Positions 1-11,563 of a stretch of 64,000 bases of DNA are shown in pieces. The notes beneath the pieces are model-generated. The model had not been told where the DNA came from. It saw only the letters and a list, made by a program, of their open reading frames with translations, and did no database searches. The first letter of the stretch is position 1. Every line of letters starts with the position of its first letter. Both the position numbers and the translations under genes were made by a program. The stretch is from Fennellomyces sp. T-0311 (taxonomy: Eukaryota; Mucoromycota; Mucoromycetes; Mucorales; Lichtheimiaceae), in the NCBI GenBank assembly GCA_025266875.1, contig JALLLT010000001.1, forward strand, positions 1,488,001 through 1,552,000, in the 5' to 3' direction.

Positions 1-244
1 AGTGTAAAAGTACACGGTTCTTAGGTATCGTATAATAGTAGATATTTTGAAAGAAGTAAGATTTCGGGAAACTAACAATAAGCATATGCAGTTACAAAAT
101 ACATAGTCCTACACCCGTTATTCCGTGCCATTGCCATCAAAAGAGCACCTTCTGACTAAAATATATATCGAGTATATTACACCCTAACGGATAGCCGATC
201 CAAACGTTACCGACTACAGGCCAAACGATACCAGCTATAGACCT
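1..244. other. No gene recognised
   Basis: AT-rich sequence upstream of the HET-like pseudogene. No open frame or repeat that I can support. Confidence 0.5.
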
Positions 245-1786
245 ACATGGCTTATTCGCACTTGTAATTGGGAAATATTTCCTGGTCGCAATGCGATTAA
301 CGGCTATTGTGCTTTATCATATTGTTGGAAACAATCAGGCGAAATGATTTCTCATGGCAACGAGAGCTACAGTATTGCCGATAACGGTCATCACAAAATC
401 ATTACCGAGTTCCTTGAAAACCGAAAAGCCACACGATCCATGCAATACGAAGAATTACTCCAGCAGATATGCCAAGACTTTGATATCGAGTACTTGTGGT
501 ACGACAAGATATGCATGGACTAGATCAACAAGGCAGAAAAGCAACGCGAAATCAAGCAAATGCATATCATTTACAGCAACACGCTTTACACAGTCGCCCT
601 GGTCCCGGAAATTTATATCAGAAACCGTCAAGAATTTGACCTCATGCTCGAGGGTACAAGTTTTACTCGGGCGAAAGATACAGCTATCTCCTAAATGCTC
701 CAATCTCTTTAGTGGCAGCGTTCCTGGACGCTGAAGGAAGTAGCAATGTCAACCTCAATTTTAATTGTTGGCAGAAACACACATTTCTGGTTACTTGAGG
801 CTAGCAAGCAAGGTAATATAATCAGGGAAAACGACCTTTTGTCGAACGCTGTGCTCGGATTCAAGTACAAGACAAGGAAAAGCACAAAGCAAATCCTGCG
901 CCATACTCATTTTAGAACAAGTTCAAAAGAACATGACAAGATATTTTCACAAGTAAACATTTTTGCTGATCTCATTAATATCGACATCGACTACAACAGC
1001 GACTTTTCACCAACAATGAATGCGTTTTATCGAAAATTGATTAAACGCGACTTTTCTGTCATGTTTTTCGGATCCGTCATCGGCTTTAGTGGATGGCCTC
1101 TATTTCATACAACAATGGGATCCTACAACCACTTTCCCTCTTGGATTGGATTTTCCGGATTACATTCATGGAGTGCTGTCATTCATATTACGTTAGACGG
1201 CAACGTCACTTATTACATCGACGAAGTCATGCACATCCATATCAAGTTCAGAAGCTACACCATACGACCGATTAGATACAACAATCACAATGTGTTTTTC
1301 GATCCCGTCCTACTGCGCCGGGCAACTAGCAACTATAATCGAGAGATCACTTCTATGGCCGAGTTTGATGGTGACCAAGAATCGGCAATACAATGGAGTC
1401 AATGAGTGATGAACCATCGTGTAAATTGCGTTGCCACGCATTACTGGTGGTCAAATCATCGTACTTTTGGCTCACCAATCGTACCATTGTCACTTACTGA
1501 GGAATGCGACGAATGTATTATACCTGGGATAATATTTACTAGTGTTCCCCAAGTGGCGGTACTTCCAAAGGACGCCCGTGGTTATCGCAATCATTCCACC
1601 GGTATCCGCGATTATCTTTCGCCTGTGTTGAAGAAATCGAACGATGGCTCAAAATACAAAGTTATTGGACTGTTGCTTTTAAAACACTTTCAGCCCGATG
1701 AATTTCGCATTAACCCTCAGCAATATATGGACAATTTGTTTAGCGCCCGTGATAATGGAGTAACTGATTTTGAAATTGAATAAACA
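245..1786 (+). pseudogene. HET-domain (heterokaryon incompatibility) protein, broken
   Basis: One reading frame carries the hallmarks of a fungal HET domain in order: GYCALSYCWKQSGE near 305-343, LWYDKICMD near 494-520, a basic helix then YSNTLYTVALVPE near 566-606, and RSWTLKEVAMS near 719-751. The frame continues to 1783. It is interrupted by in-frame stops at 521-523 (TAG, where a Gln codon is expected), 692-694 (TAA), 710-712 (TAG) and 1403-1405 (TGA). The flanking peptide stays recognisable across every stop and stays in the same frame, so most damage is point mutation. HET proteins normally mediate non-self recognition and cell death at hyphal fusion; this copy cannot make a full-length product without readthrough. 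Introns could hide one or two stops, but the TAG at 521 sits inside a conserved motif. Confidence 0.75.
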
Positions 1787-2986
1787 AATGACCGATCGTT
1801 TTACTGGAAACACGAGTAACTTGTGGAACTCTGAATGCTTTCTACGTAGGTATCCCCATGGCAGCTGTCGTGCATCGGTATCGCATGCACATATATAGCA
1901 ATAATCCACAACAGAGCGATGTAGGTAAAGGCGAAAAGGATATACATCAAGTACATATACATAAAACTAGCTAGGCTCTTTGAATCAGTAGCACCAAGGA
2001 AGCAAAACACTCTTATTTCCAACATGAATAGAAGGCGCCAATAAAGGCTGGATTGCAAGTCTCCCTAAATTATCCGGTATGTTGGAACGAGATGGGGCAC
2101 ATACAAAACTTGGATACTCTTGGTCAAGTGATTCCGACGTCGAAGATAGTAAATAGATTAGACTTACAATGTTTATCTGCATCTCGCAGTAAGAATTTTA
2201 TACATATATAGTCATAACGATTATCACTCCTATTATCGTCAGCCGACATACGAGACCGACCTTGTGCTGGTGTCGTCAAGCACTCTGCCGCCGGTGTACT
2301 CGAGGATGTTTCTTTTTGTGCTCAATAATTGAAATATACGACGCTTAAACACTTTTAACGGTTAATAACATAAATCTGTGAGAGAAACTCATACATTTAT
2401 TGACCGTGATAGAACGTTCTTAGCGGGAAAAACGTCCTCGACTTTTAAAGAGGCGCATTACGTATGTGCCAAACTCGACACCAAAAAAATTGGGTCGTAT
2501 GACTATATAGACACAGTGTTTCCTGGATTCGTTAGTGATCCATCGCCGAAAAAAAAAAGTCGAATCCTTGCTCTACATGCGTATTATCATGCAAGAGCAG
2601 ATCAAATCCAAATATCTACGGCAAAAGAAGCTACGCAAACTCTGATCAGAAGTAAGGCAGAAAGCAGCAGGTAGGTGATGTTTTAATAAGTCCAAGTTTT
2701 CGAATGTCATGCATGCAGCCCAGCATAAAAGTGGCCATTATACTTTCACGGGTTCTATTGCGGACATTTCCATGCTTTCAAGAAAGGAAAATATCGGCTT
2801 TTACCCATATATAGGCAATGGTCGAAGGGGGGACCCTTTTTTTCGGGACTTATGACAGGCCAACTCAAAACAATCGAGGGCCAGTGGCTGCAGGGAGGGA
2901 CTACCGACTTTAAAAGAACTACAATTTCAGACTGCTCTAATTTTGATCATCCTCTCTTTTGCTCTTTTTTTTTTCAAAAAAAAATC
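1787..2986. other. Intergenic; no supported gene
   Basis: AT-rich with short open frames on both strands. An open frame at 2378-2674 has no ATG and no recognisable family. The last 100 bases before 2987 are pyrimidine-rich (T runs at 2957-2974) and probably form the promoter and leader of the P450 gene. Confidence 0.45.
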
Positions 2987-4884
2987 ATGAGACCAAGTAC
3001 GGCTGTTGGCATTATCAAAAATGCTGGAACAGAAGCTCTGTTGGTTGCTCAACCATTCCTTGCTGTTGCCAGTACCAAGATGCGTCGCAATCCGCGTCTC
3101 ACAGTCTTGGCATTCTGTGTGCTTACCATGGCATACCAGATTCGAAAGGCTGTCCTGGTGCCAAGGAAATTGCGTCACCTTCCGCGCGTGAATTCTGTCG
3201 ATTTGCTTTGGAGTCATTTGAAAGGCGATAGTGTGGATGTACGTTCTGAACAACTGTTGATGGGATTGATGAAGGAACACGGATTGTGTCTCAAGTACAT
3301 GATGGGCCGTTGGACACTTACCGTGGGTGATCCTCTCCTTCTTCAAACATTGCTCAGAGACCCCAAAACTTTTCCCAAAGAAGTCAATGCGTCGCTTGAT
3401 CCTGTAAGGAACGGGTTGTTGTCAATCTGGTTCGGTAAACCTTATGTATACACACCTTCAATAGGATCTAATTCTAACAAATGCTGAGCCCAACATGGGT
3501 AATTCCGGTTATGTCGATTGGCGACGACAGCGAAGAGTGGCTAACCCAGTATTCCATCGGTCCATGCCGATTCAAGTGTTTGGCAACATTGTTACAACTA
3601 TGTTTACATCCATTGACGCTGAAAAGACAGCAGATGTCGATTTTGCTGATTACATGCGGAGGTAAAAGGGGTTTATTTGGTGTATAAAGAAAGAAAAGAA
3701 AAAGTTAAAGTTAACTTTGCCGCGACTGGGTGCAGATATGCATTAGATTCGCTGGGGCTTGGTGTCTTTGTAAGTTTTATATTACGAATTTACGATTTTC
3801 GAACAATCGATTAACGTCATCTAGAACTTTGATATGGGCGCGGTGAGTGACCCTGCCTCACCTTATGCAGTTTTGTACAAGCATGCATTCAGTAAGTGTT
3901 CTTAAATGCAAGGTAGGATTCGATACTAACATACATAATCCCAGGTATCGTGAGAGATCCATTCGTCTATCTCTTCCCGGCATACACATCGATCCCTTCT
4001 CGTTGGATACCTTACCGCAACCGCGCGCGTATCGCCAATGAGAAACTGAGACGCATTTTGTTTGACATCATTGAAGACCGAAAGCAAGAAATACTTGCCA
4101 ATCCAGACGCAGATGACAGAAACAAGGACCTATTGACATTGATGATCGAAGCTTCCATGACCAAAGACGATGATAACGATCGATACCTAACCAATGGTGA
4201 ATTGGTTGCCAATCTAGCTGTATTTTTCGTTGCAGGTAAAGAAAAGAAAAGCCTCTCCTTCATCACTTTTTAATTGGGACTGCAGGACACGAAACGACTG
4301 CAAGTGCAACTGCAAGTACGTTGTATTACTTGGCGATCAACCCAGATATGCAAGAGCGTGCGCGAGAAGAAGTTATTTCTGTGCTGGGCGATGCGCATCA
4401 CGACATTATTCCGACACAACAACAGCTGGAACGCATGCCATTCTTGAACAACTGTATCAAGGAGACGATGCGAATCAATCCTCCCACCACAGGCAATCTC
4501 CCTCGTTTTGCTGTCTCAGATACATATCTTGGCGGCTTTTTCATTCCAAAGGGCACGCCTATTGCCATGGAACTGTATTGCGCTCACCATCTCGAAAAGT
4601 ACTGGCCTCATCCAAAGGAGTTCAACCCCGACAGATTCAATAGTGACGATGAAGATGGCGCCAACAAGTTGTATATTCCGTTCGGCTACGGTCCACGCAC
4701 ATGCATTGGGATGAATTTCAGTTTGGCGGAACAGCGTGTGGCACAGGCCATGATGCTCCGCAAGTACACGTGGACTCTGGCGCCGGAAAGCGAACATGCC
4801 GATGGATTGAAGAACGCCAAAAGTGGCGGCGTCGGATTGCTGGGACCTGAACGAATGACTCTTCGATTGATGCGACGGTACTAG
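2987..4884 (+). CDS. Cytochrome P450 monooxygenase
   Basis: Six exons: 2987-3403, 3465-3661, 3736-3769, 3825-3891, 3945-4235 and 4286-4884, closing in frame at 534 aa. A hydrophobic N-terminal segment (about residues 37-50) suggests ER anchoring. P450 landmarks are all present: C-helix WRRQRRV, I-helix AGHETTAS (split by intron 5), K-helix ETMR (the ExxR motif), FNPDRF, and the heme loop FGYGPRTCIG with Cys475 as axial ligand. Family chemistry is O2 and NADPH-dependent oxidation of a small hydrophobic substrate with a P450 reductase; the substrate cannot be read from sequence. An in-frame ATG at 2852 exists, but the ATG at 2987 follows a pyrimidine-rich leader and starts a normal P450 N-terminus. 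Intron 1 is 61 nt from GTAAGG; an apparent 30-nt intron nearby would be too short. Convergent with the MoaE gene, only 90 bp away. Confidence 0.93.
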
Positions 4885-4974
4885 AGAGAAAAGAGGGAAC
4901 TATGCGAATGTAATTCTATGTTTTATGATCAATATAAGAAAGGTATATATGCTCGCTTTTACAATAAAAAGAAA

Positions 4975-5489
4975 TCAATTGCTATCGTGTTTATGTTTGT
5001 TTAAACGACAGCCTTCGCACGTGCCCTTCCAAACACTGCCATCTTCATACACCTCTTTTTTCCAGATCGGACAACGATCCTTTAAATGATCAATCAGATA
5101 CTCAGTGGCACGCAAACCTTCTCGTCGATGAGCAGACGATACCGCAATCACGACGCTGACTTGTCCTACAGGCACTGTTCCGATCCGATGATAAACAGCC
5201 ACATGTTTCAAATCCCATTGATCTCTGGCCTCCTTTATGAGTTCATGAAGTACTTTGGTTGCCATAGGGACATAGGCTTCATAGTCCAGTTGAACCACCC
5301 GTTTCCCTATTTTTAGCAATCGTGTGAGTCACAATTGCAACGTTCAACACTTTGTGAGTCACCTTGAAATGTATCTCGCGTCAATCCCGAAAACGTGGAA
5401 ATGGCACCCGCTGTGTCATCTTGTACAAGGTGGCTGATGGATTCCAAGCTAGGTAGATTGTCGCTTGTAATGTCTACAATGTCACGCAT
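4975..5489 (-). CDS. Molybdopterin synthase catalytic (large) subunit, MoaE/MOCS2B-like
   Basis: Two exons on the minus strand, 5489-5363 and 5306-4975, with a 56-nt intron (GTGACT...ATAG), giving 152 aa. The N-terminal exon reads DDTAGAISTFSGLTRDTFQ and joins GKRVVQLDYEAYVPMA, the typical MoaE core; HRIGTVPVGQVSVVIAVSSAHR and CPIWKKE follow. The enzyme inserts two sulfurs into precursor Z to make molybdopterin, using thiocarboxylated MoaD/MOCS2A, which is not in this window. Family length is about 150-190 aa, so the model is complete. The C-terminus ends in a Cys/His/Lys-rich tail (CEGCRLNKHKHDSN). Transcribed divergently from AsnRS across a 90-bp gap. Confidence 0.9.
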
Positions 5490-5528
5490 AGGTGTATCTA
5501 AAAGTGGCTTGGTCTATCTTTTACTGAC

Positions 5529-5540
5529 TTTATATATAAA
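5529..5540. promoter_or_regulatory. Palindromic TATA element between divergent genes
   Basis: TTTATATATAAA is a perfect palindrome lying midway between the start codons of the MoaE-like gene (5489, minus) and AsnRS (5580, plus), about 45 bp from each. It reads as a TATA box on both strands. Its use by both genes is inferred from position. Confidence 0.5.
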
Positions 5541-5579
5541 GTTTCGTTCCGGTAACCCTGTCCCCTCTACTTTTATACA

Positions 5580-7583
5580 ATGGCGTCCATTTCGGTCCCA
5601 CTTACAACTGAAGACAGTAAATGCCAACGCTCTGTTTATAGACACGTTATGAACCGATAATTAAAACGCGCATATTGGTATAGTTGTCTACGTTGACGAG
5701 ATTGCTGGTTCGGACGAGTCCGGTACCGGTGCTGAATCGTCGCCTTTCAAGACACCTGTCAAGGCCATTGAAAAGCTTGGTGACAAAATCAAAATCCAAG
5801 TCAAGAAGGATGCCGAAGGTTACAAGGATATCTCTGGCGCTGCCTTGAAAAAGGCCAAAAAGTCTGCTGCTGAGCAACAGCGCAAGCTCAAGAAGCAGGA
5901 AGAGCAAAAGAAGAAGCTCGAAGAAGAACAACAAAAGAAAGCCGAAGAAGAAGCCAAGGCTCTCGAACACGCAAAGTCGATTGTCCTTACTGAAGACGAA
6001 AGCCTTCCCAAGGCTGAAAAGGTACACATATAACGCCCAATTGACATCAGCGTGAGATATATGCTGACGATACGTAGATCAAAATCAGACAGGGTGTTGC
6101 ATCGCGCGGCAAGCGCGTCAAGGTCTCTGGTTGGGTGCACCGTCTTCGTGTGCAGGGCAAGGACATGATGTTTGTTGTTCTCCGTGATGGCACTGGCTAT
6201 CTCCAGTGCGTGCTCACCGGCAAACAGGTGAGTATTTATTCTTGATCTACGCAATATCGCTTATCAGTTTTTCTTTATAAAAAAACAGTGCCACACATAC
6301 GACGCGATCACCCTTACTGTCGAATCGACCATTACGGTCCACGGCATCATTAACCCCTTACCTGAGGGCAAGACTGTAAGTTTTGATTATATCACATTTA
6401 CGTCATTCTTCTTTACTGAAAAAAGGGGTGTTTGTGATCTAGGCACCCGATAACCACGAATTGGTTGTAGACTACTGGTATGTTGTTGGCAAGGCTCCGG
6501 GTGGAGACGAAGCATTCAACAACAAGGTATCTGCGGATGCCGATCCTTCCTACTTGCTTGACAACCGCCACCTGGTATTGCGCGGTGAGACTGCCTCGGC
6601 TGTGTTGAAGGCGCGTGCCGAAGTGATCAAGGCGTTCCGTGCGCATTACGAGTCGCGCGGCTACACTGAAGTCACTCCTCCATGCATGGTCCAGACGCAA
6701 GTCGAAGGTGGCTCGACCTTGTTTGAGTTCAACTATTACGGCGAAAAGGCCTACTTGACCCAATCGTCACAGCTTTATCTGGAAACCTGTTTGCCTTCGT
6801 TGGGCGATGTGTTTTGTTTGGCTGAATCATACCGTGCCGAAAAGTCGCACACGCGCAGACACTTGTCGGAATACTCTCACTTGGAAGCGGAAATGGCGTT
6901 CATTTCGTTCGATGACATGTTGGATGCCTTGGAGGATTTGATCTGTGACGTGATTGATCGTATCATGGCGCACGAACCTACCCGTCAATTGATCGAGCAG
7001 CTTAACCCTGGTTTCAAGCCCCCAGCTCGCCCCTTCTTGCGTATGAAGTATGCCGATGCCATCAAATACTTGAAGGAGAATGATATTAAGAAGGAAGATG
7101 GATCATTCTATGAGTTTGGAGAAGATATCCCTGAAGCCCCTGAACGTGCCATGACCGACAAGATCAACCGCCCTATTCTGTTGACTCATTTCCCTGCCGA
7201 TATCAAGGCTTTCTACATGCAAAAGTGCGCCAATGACCGAGGCATCACCGAAAGTGTCGACGTCTTGATGCCTGGTGTTGGTGAGATTGTCGGTGGCAGT
7301 ATGAGAATGAACGATCGGGTAAGTTGCAAAAGGAAGCAGTAGGCTGAGCGTCCCCATGAGCTTAACTGGATGTCATTGCTAGGAGGAGCTGTTGGAGGCG
7401 TACAAGAAAGAGGGCATCGATCCCGCACCTTACTACTGGTACACCGATCAGCGCAAGTACGGTACCACTCCCCACGGCGGTTACGGTCTCGGCGTCGAGC
7501 GTTTCCTTGCCTGGCTGTTGAACCGCTACACTGTCCGTGAATGTTCCTTGTACCCTCGCTTCACTGGCAGATGCACCCCTTAA
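5580..7583 (+). CDS. Asparagine-tRNA ligase, cytoplasmic (class II)
   Basis: Six exons: 5580-5616, 5684-6021, 6078-6227, 6289-6375, 6443-7318 and 7383-7583, closing at 562 aa. The N-terminal third has a Lys/Glu-rich coiled region (about residues 55-100) typical of eukaryotic AsnRS. An OB-fold anticodon-binding domain follows ([20 protein letters not shown]). The class II catalytic core shows motif 2 ([21 protein letters not shown]) and motif 3 ([14 protein letters not shown]). It charges tRNA-Asn with asparagine in cytosolic translation. Exon 1 encodes only 12 codons plus one base, so the start depends on the 67-nt first intron; the joined peptide [13 protein letters not shown] is smooth. The C-terminus ([10 protein letters not shown]) matches the usual end of the family. 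Shares a very short divergent promoter with the MoaE-like gene. Confidence 0.95.
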
Positions 7584-7822
7584 AAAACACCCTTTGTATA
7601 GAACAATGCTCTTGTAATAAATTTCATAAAGTGCTACATTCCCGTTTCCCCTTCAAAAAAAACAATGATAATATTCGAACTGTATGCAGAACCTTGGTGA
7701 TATGTATATGCCCTGGCCAACTGGTGCTTGAGGGCGGCGTTTCGTTTCCATTTATGCGAACAAAAAAAAGGCGGCACAGCCCGGATTAAGGCAACATTCT
7801 TTCTTTACTCCTTTTTCACGCG

Positions 7823-10126
7823 ATGACTGCTGCGGAACGAGTCGAGATTCCAGGGCAAGATCCCATTATCGGTTTACTCAATGACAACGGCACTGACAAG
7901 CGCTTGGTTCTTATTGCTCATGGTTCGCCAGGTAGGAAAGAACATACCCATTCCTTGGGACATTCTGACACTTTTGGCAATGCTTAGGTCACAAAGACTA
8001 TTACTTTTTCCCACTCCTGGCCCAACGACTCCCGTACCCTTCCTTCCGGTTCGATTTCCGTGGGAGCGGCGAGAGCGGGGGCGAGCCACGTTATAACAAT
8101 ATGGATGTATGCGATCGAAGGGGCTTATTGTGTTCTCTTACTAAATACGCACGTTGAATGCGCAGGATAACGTTCATGACTTGCATACTGTGGCAAATTA
8201 CTTTACAGCCAAAGGATACACCATATTTGCGGTGATTGGGCATTCTCGAGGTGTGTGTGTGTGGTGATTTAAGTCCAATTAAAGTGGTGATTGACGTTTA
8301 AAAGGTGCTATTGCCGCGCTCAAGTACGCTGCAACCCTGCGTGAAACGCCTTTGTTTCACGTGGTCAATATTGCTGCACGTTACAAAATGGGCGATAGTA
8401 CCAGGCTCAAGGATTCGGCAAAGATTGCGTTAAAGGAAAAGGTAAATGAAGAACAAGACGCGTGTTCATCTATTCATTTGCTCGCAGGGGTACTTTGACT
8501 GGCCTGTCGACAAGAATGGTGTCGTGCACAATGTCAAGGTGACACAACAAGACGTGGACGCCTATGCCGCTTGGGACAATTCACACGGTAACATTTCCAG
8601 ATGTCAAACAGGACACAACTAAATCCAAGCATCAGTATCGAGAATATCAAAGGGAACCTGCGTGTTGACCTGCCATGGTCTCGATGATACGGTACCATTT
8701 GTCAATACAAGCAGAAAGCGGCACGTATTCTAACCTCGCGTTGTCGGCAGGTAGTGACGCCGGACAATGCGGCCATGTTTGCCAACAAAATCGCCAACCA
8801 CACGTTGGAACTTGTGCCCGGCGCCAATCATACCTTCGAAGGCAAGTATGAGGAATTGGTGGCCGTCATTACTGCGCATTTTGAAAGCCACAACAATGCA
8901 TATGAACGAGCGCAAGTGCTGGGCCATCCGCTGAGTGTGTGCATCCCGAGATGGATCGATGTGGAAGGTGTCCAGAACTTTCGAGACATTGGCGGCTGGC
9001 CAATTAAGGACGGAAGCGGCTATGTTCGAGAACGAACGGTCTTTCGATGCGCGCAGTAAGTTCCTGATCCTCTGGTTACCGTGTATTTAACGTAAACACA
9101 AGTTTGGGAGGAATCACAGCAAAGGGTATTCAAACCCTGCATCAGTTGCGTGTCTCCAGTGTCTTTGACTTTCGTTCCGAAGCCGAATTCAAAAACGAAA
9201 AGTTCAGAATGCCGTACGTTTCACTGTTTTACACGCACTTCTTTCTGGCTTTTGACTGTTCTGCATAGTGATATCCCTGGTATCACACATTACCCTAGTG
9301 CCATGTTCAAATCCGAAGATTTCTCGCCCGAAAACATGGTAAAGAACCTTTCGGCGTTCCTGGAAGGTCCGGAAGGGTTTTTGAGAGGTAAAAGAAAAAG
9401 ACCCATTGTAAAGAAAAGAATGGTGTTCTCACTTGGTACATGCAGCGTACAAAAACATACTCGAACGGGCAAAGGATCAATATCGCAAGATATTCCTTCA
9501 TATCATTGAGCATCCAAATACGGCATCTGTCGTCCACTGCCAAGCTGGCAAGGATCGTACAGGGCTCTTTTTTGTTCTGTTGCTCGGACTGTGTGGTGTG
9601 GACGACGACATTATCGTCCAAGAGTATTCGTTAACCACTCTAGGCATATGGGGTAAGTAAGCAAGTAAAAAAAAAAGTTTTTATTGCATTCGTACTGAAA
9701 TATGTGTCATAGAACCCAGAAAGACACTCGCGGCGAAAGCAAAGGCGTTTGGTGTCAGCTATGAGAAGGCTCTGGAAGTATATGGCGCACCGTAAGTAGG
9801 TCATATTGAAAAAAAAAAAGAAAAAAAACTCAAATTAAAAAAAAACGTGGCGTTGCTCTAGAGTACCGGCAATGTACTTGACACTCCAGCATATCCGAGA
9901 TCAGTACGGGTCTTGCGAAGGGTTTATCCGTCAAGAATGTGGTCTCAGCGACCAACAATGCCAGGTAGTTATTGAAATCTGTGCTTTTTCTTCTTTTTTT
10001 TTCTTGCTGCATTTCGGCTCGGATCGAAACAGAATTAACGGATGCTTCTGGCAGGCACTGCGTGACACGATGGTTGTGCGAGTTCCGTTCCAAGAGCGGC
10101 AACTGTACAGAGGAATCGAGCCCTGA
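7823..10126 (+). CDS. Alpha/beta hydrolase fused to a tyrosine phosphatase (Y_phosphatase3-like)
   Basis: Thirteen exons (7823-7931, 7988-8106, 8166-8250, 8305-8441, 8488-8587, 8636-8691, 8751-9055, 9103-9213, 9269-9387, 9446-9652, 9713-9791, 9862-9964, 10055-10126) close in frame at 533 aa. Residues about 25-245 are an alpha/beta hydrolase: oxyanion motif HGSPG, RFDFRGSGES, nucleophile elbow GHSRG with Ser103, acid near Asp200/201 in CHGLDDT, and His229 in PGANHTFEG. Residues about 265-533 are a PTP/DSP-fold phosphatase: NFRDIGGWP, FRCAHLGGIT, FDFRSEAEF, then the CX5R loop HCQAGKDRTG with Cys412 and Arg418. Both sets of catalytic residues look intact. Exon 7 spans the domain junction without a stop, so this is one polypeptide unless two genes share an exon. 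The 3' half resembles fungal phosphatases of the Y_phosphatase3 group. Substrates unknown. Confidence 0.85.
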
Positions 10127-10308
10127 AAGCCACTGAATTTGGCACCAAGGGGGGATAAAGGGGAGAGAAAGAGTTAACTTTTTCGTAAATGTTAGTCCAA
10201 TGTCAAGAATGCGAAATATTACGTTCCTGCCCTATTTTCTTTTTTGGTTATCATCTGTGCGCGTTCCTTCTTTCTTCTTTTCGTTCTTATCTTCCTTCTT
10301 ACTACTCA

Positions 10309-11460
10309 ATGCTCACCACGTCCGTTCACTTTGCGCCGCCGCACGCCGCACTCTCTATACCCGAGATCGTCACGCACATCCTCAGCTTCATCTCGGCCGC
10401 CGACTCCAAACAGGCCGTCAGCCTGATCCAGTGCATGCGCGTCAGTCGGCTGTGGCATGAGTGTGCATTTCGACTTGTTTGGCGAGACGTGGTGTTTGAT
10501 GAAAGCAAGTACAGTGCGCTTGTCAAATGGGCCAACACTATCGACGAGTTTCCCGTCGAGCAAGACGAGATTGTCACCGCAGCATCCTCCTTGGCCGTCG
10601 CTAACAACCCTATCATCAAAAGCTCCAGCCTCCTGTCCAACTGTCTTGACTACTTTTTCATGCCGCCAACTCCACCCGCGACGGAAGAGGACGCGTTCAG
10701 CAAGCCATCGCGATACATTCCATTCTACCGATGCGCCGTGCGATCGCTCACGCTGCACAAAATCAAAAAGGAAAACGTCAACAGTCTGCTTTGTGAAAAG
10801 GTGGCACGTCATTGCACCCGGATCGAACACATGGATTTGTACATTTGTGACCACGTCAAAGACTCGACCCTGCTCCCGTTCATTCGACACGGCCGGCTGA
10901 CGCATCTGTCACTGGCAGGCTGCTATCAAGTGACGGATGAAAGCATTGTTGAGCTGGCACACCACTGTCGACAGTTGCAACATTTGGATCTAAGGGCGTG
11001 TGGCCAGATATCCGATATTTCCATTTCTGCCATCGCCACCCACTGTCCGACACTGAAGCATCTGAACATAGGCAGAGTGCGCGACAGACACCGAATCACC
11101 GTCCAGTCTATCAAACTCGTGGCCACCAACACCCAAGTCGCCGTGCTGGGATTGGCAGGATGTCAGATTGACGACGAATGCATGCTGGTACTGGCTCAAA
11201 ACCGTCATCGCCATCTCGAACGGATATCCGTCAATAGCTGTCATCGCATCACAAACGCCACGATTCGTGCTTACGCCGACTATTGTCCCAACCTGTCCGT
11301 GTTTGAAATGAAGGAATGTCACTTGATTGATGACTGGGAAACGGTGGCAAGACTGGCTCAGCGCAAGGTTCTCATGACATTGTGCGAGCAGCAGGATCGA
11401 GCGTGCGCGGCTTGGGCCAAACGCAAAGGTGTTCCGTGGACAAAAGGGCCTCGAGTTTAA
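10309..11460 (+). CDS. AMN1-like F-box/leucine-rich repeat protein
   Basis: Single exon, 383 aa, from an ATG at 10309 that follows a long pyrimidine-rich leader. The frame is open upstream to 10189, but that extension is low-complexity. The N-terminus (ALSIPEIVTHILSFI...CMRVSRLWHECAFRLVWRDV) is an F-box-like helix set. The rest is a run of leucine-rich repeats of the cysteine-containing type (LTHLSLAGCYQVTDESIVEL, LQHLDLRACGQISDISISAI). The C-terminal helix LCEQQDRACAAWAKRKGVPW is typical of fungal AMN1 homologues, which antagonise mitotic exit in yeast. Whether this protein has that role or is a general SCF adaptor is not decided by sequence. Convergent with the proteasome gene, 104 bp between stops. 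Confidence 0.75.
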   Translation: MLTTSVHFAPPHAALSIPEIVTHILSFISAADSKQAVSLIQCMRVSRLWHECAFRLVWRDVVFDESKYSALVKWANTIDEFPVEQDEIVTAASSLAVANNPIIKSSSLLSNCLDYFFMPPTPPATEEDAFSKPSRYIPFYRCAVRSLTLHKIKKENVNSLLCEKVARHCTRIEHMDLYICDHVKDSTLLPFIRHGRLTHLSLAGCYQVTDESIVELAHHCRQLQHLDLRACGQISDISISAIATHCPTLKHLNIGRVRDRHRITVQSIKLVATNTQVAVLGLAGCQIDDECMLVLAQNRHRHLERISVNSCHRITNATIRAYADYCPNLSVFEMKECHLIDDWETVARLAQRKVLMTLCEQQDRACAAWAKRKGVPWTKGPRV

Positions 11461-11538
11461 TTTTAGTTAATACGTTCCAAACCTAATGACCTTGACACAG
11501 AGTCAAACTCTCTCTCTCTTTTTTTTATTGCTAATCAT

Positions 11539-11562
11539 TGTGTGTGTGTGTGTGTGTGTGTG
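11539..11562. repeat. (TG)12 microsatellite
   Basis: Twelve perfect TG units between the convergent AMN1-like and proteasome genes, ending two bases from the proteasome stop codon. Likely in both 3' UTRs. Confidence 0.95.
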
Positions 11563-11563
11563 C

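Noticed and set aside
2378..2674. Open frame of 98 codons
   Set aside because: It starts at GTG, has no ATG at all, no recognised family and no splice partner.
3435..3464. 30-nt intron in the P450 gene
   Set aside because: Too short for this genome, and leaves the frame wrong; the donor at 3404 gives a 61-nt intron and restores the conserved sequence.
10306..10905. 199-codon minus-strand frame
   Set aside because: Antisense to the AMN1-like gene, which has clear leucine-rich repeats.
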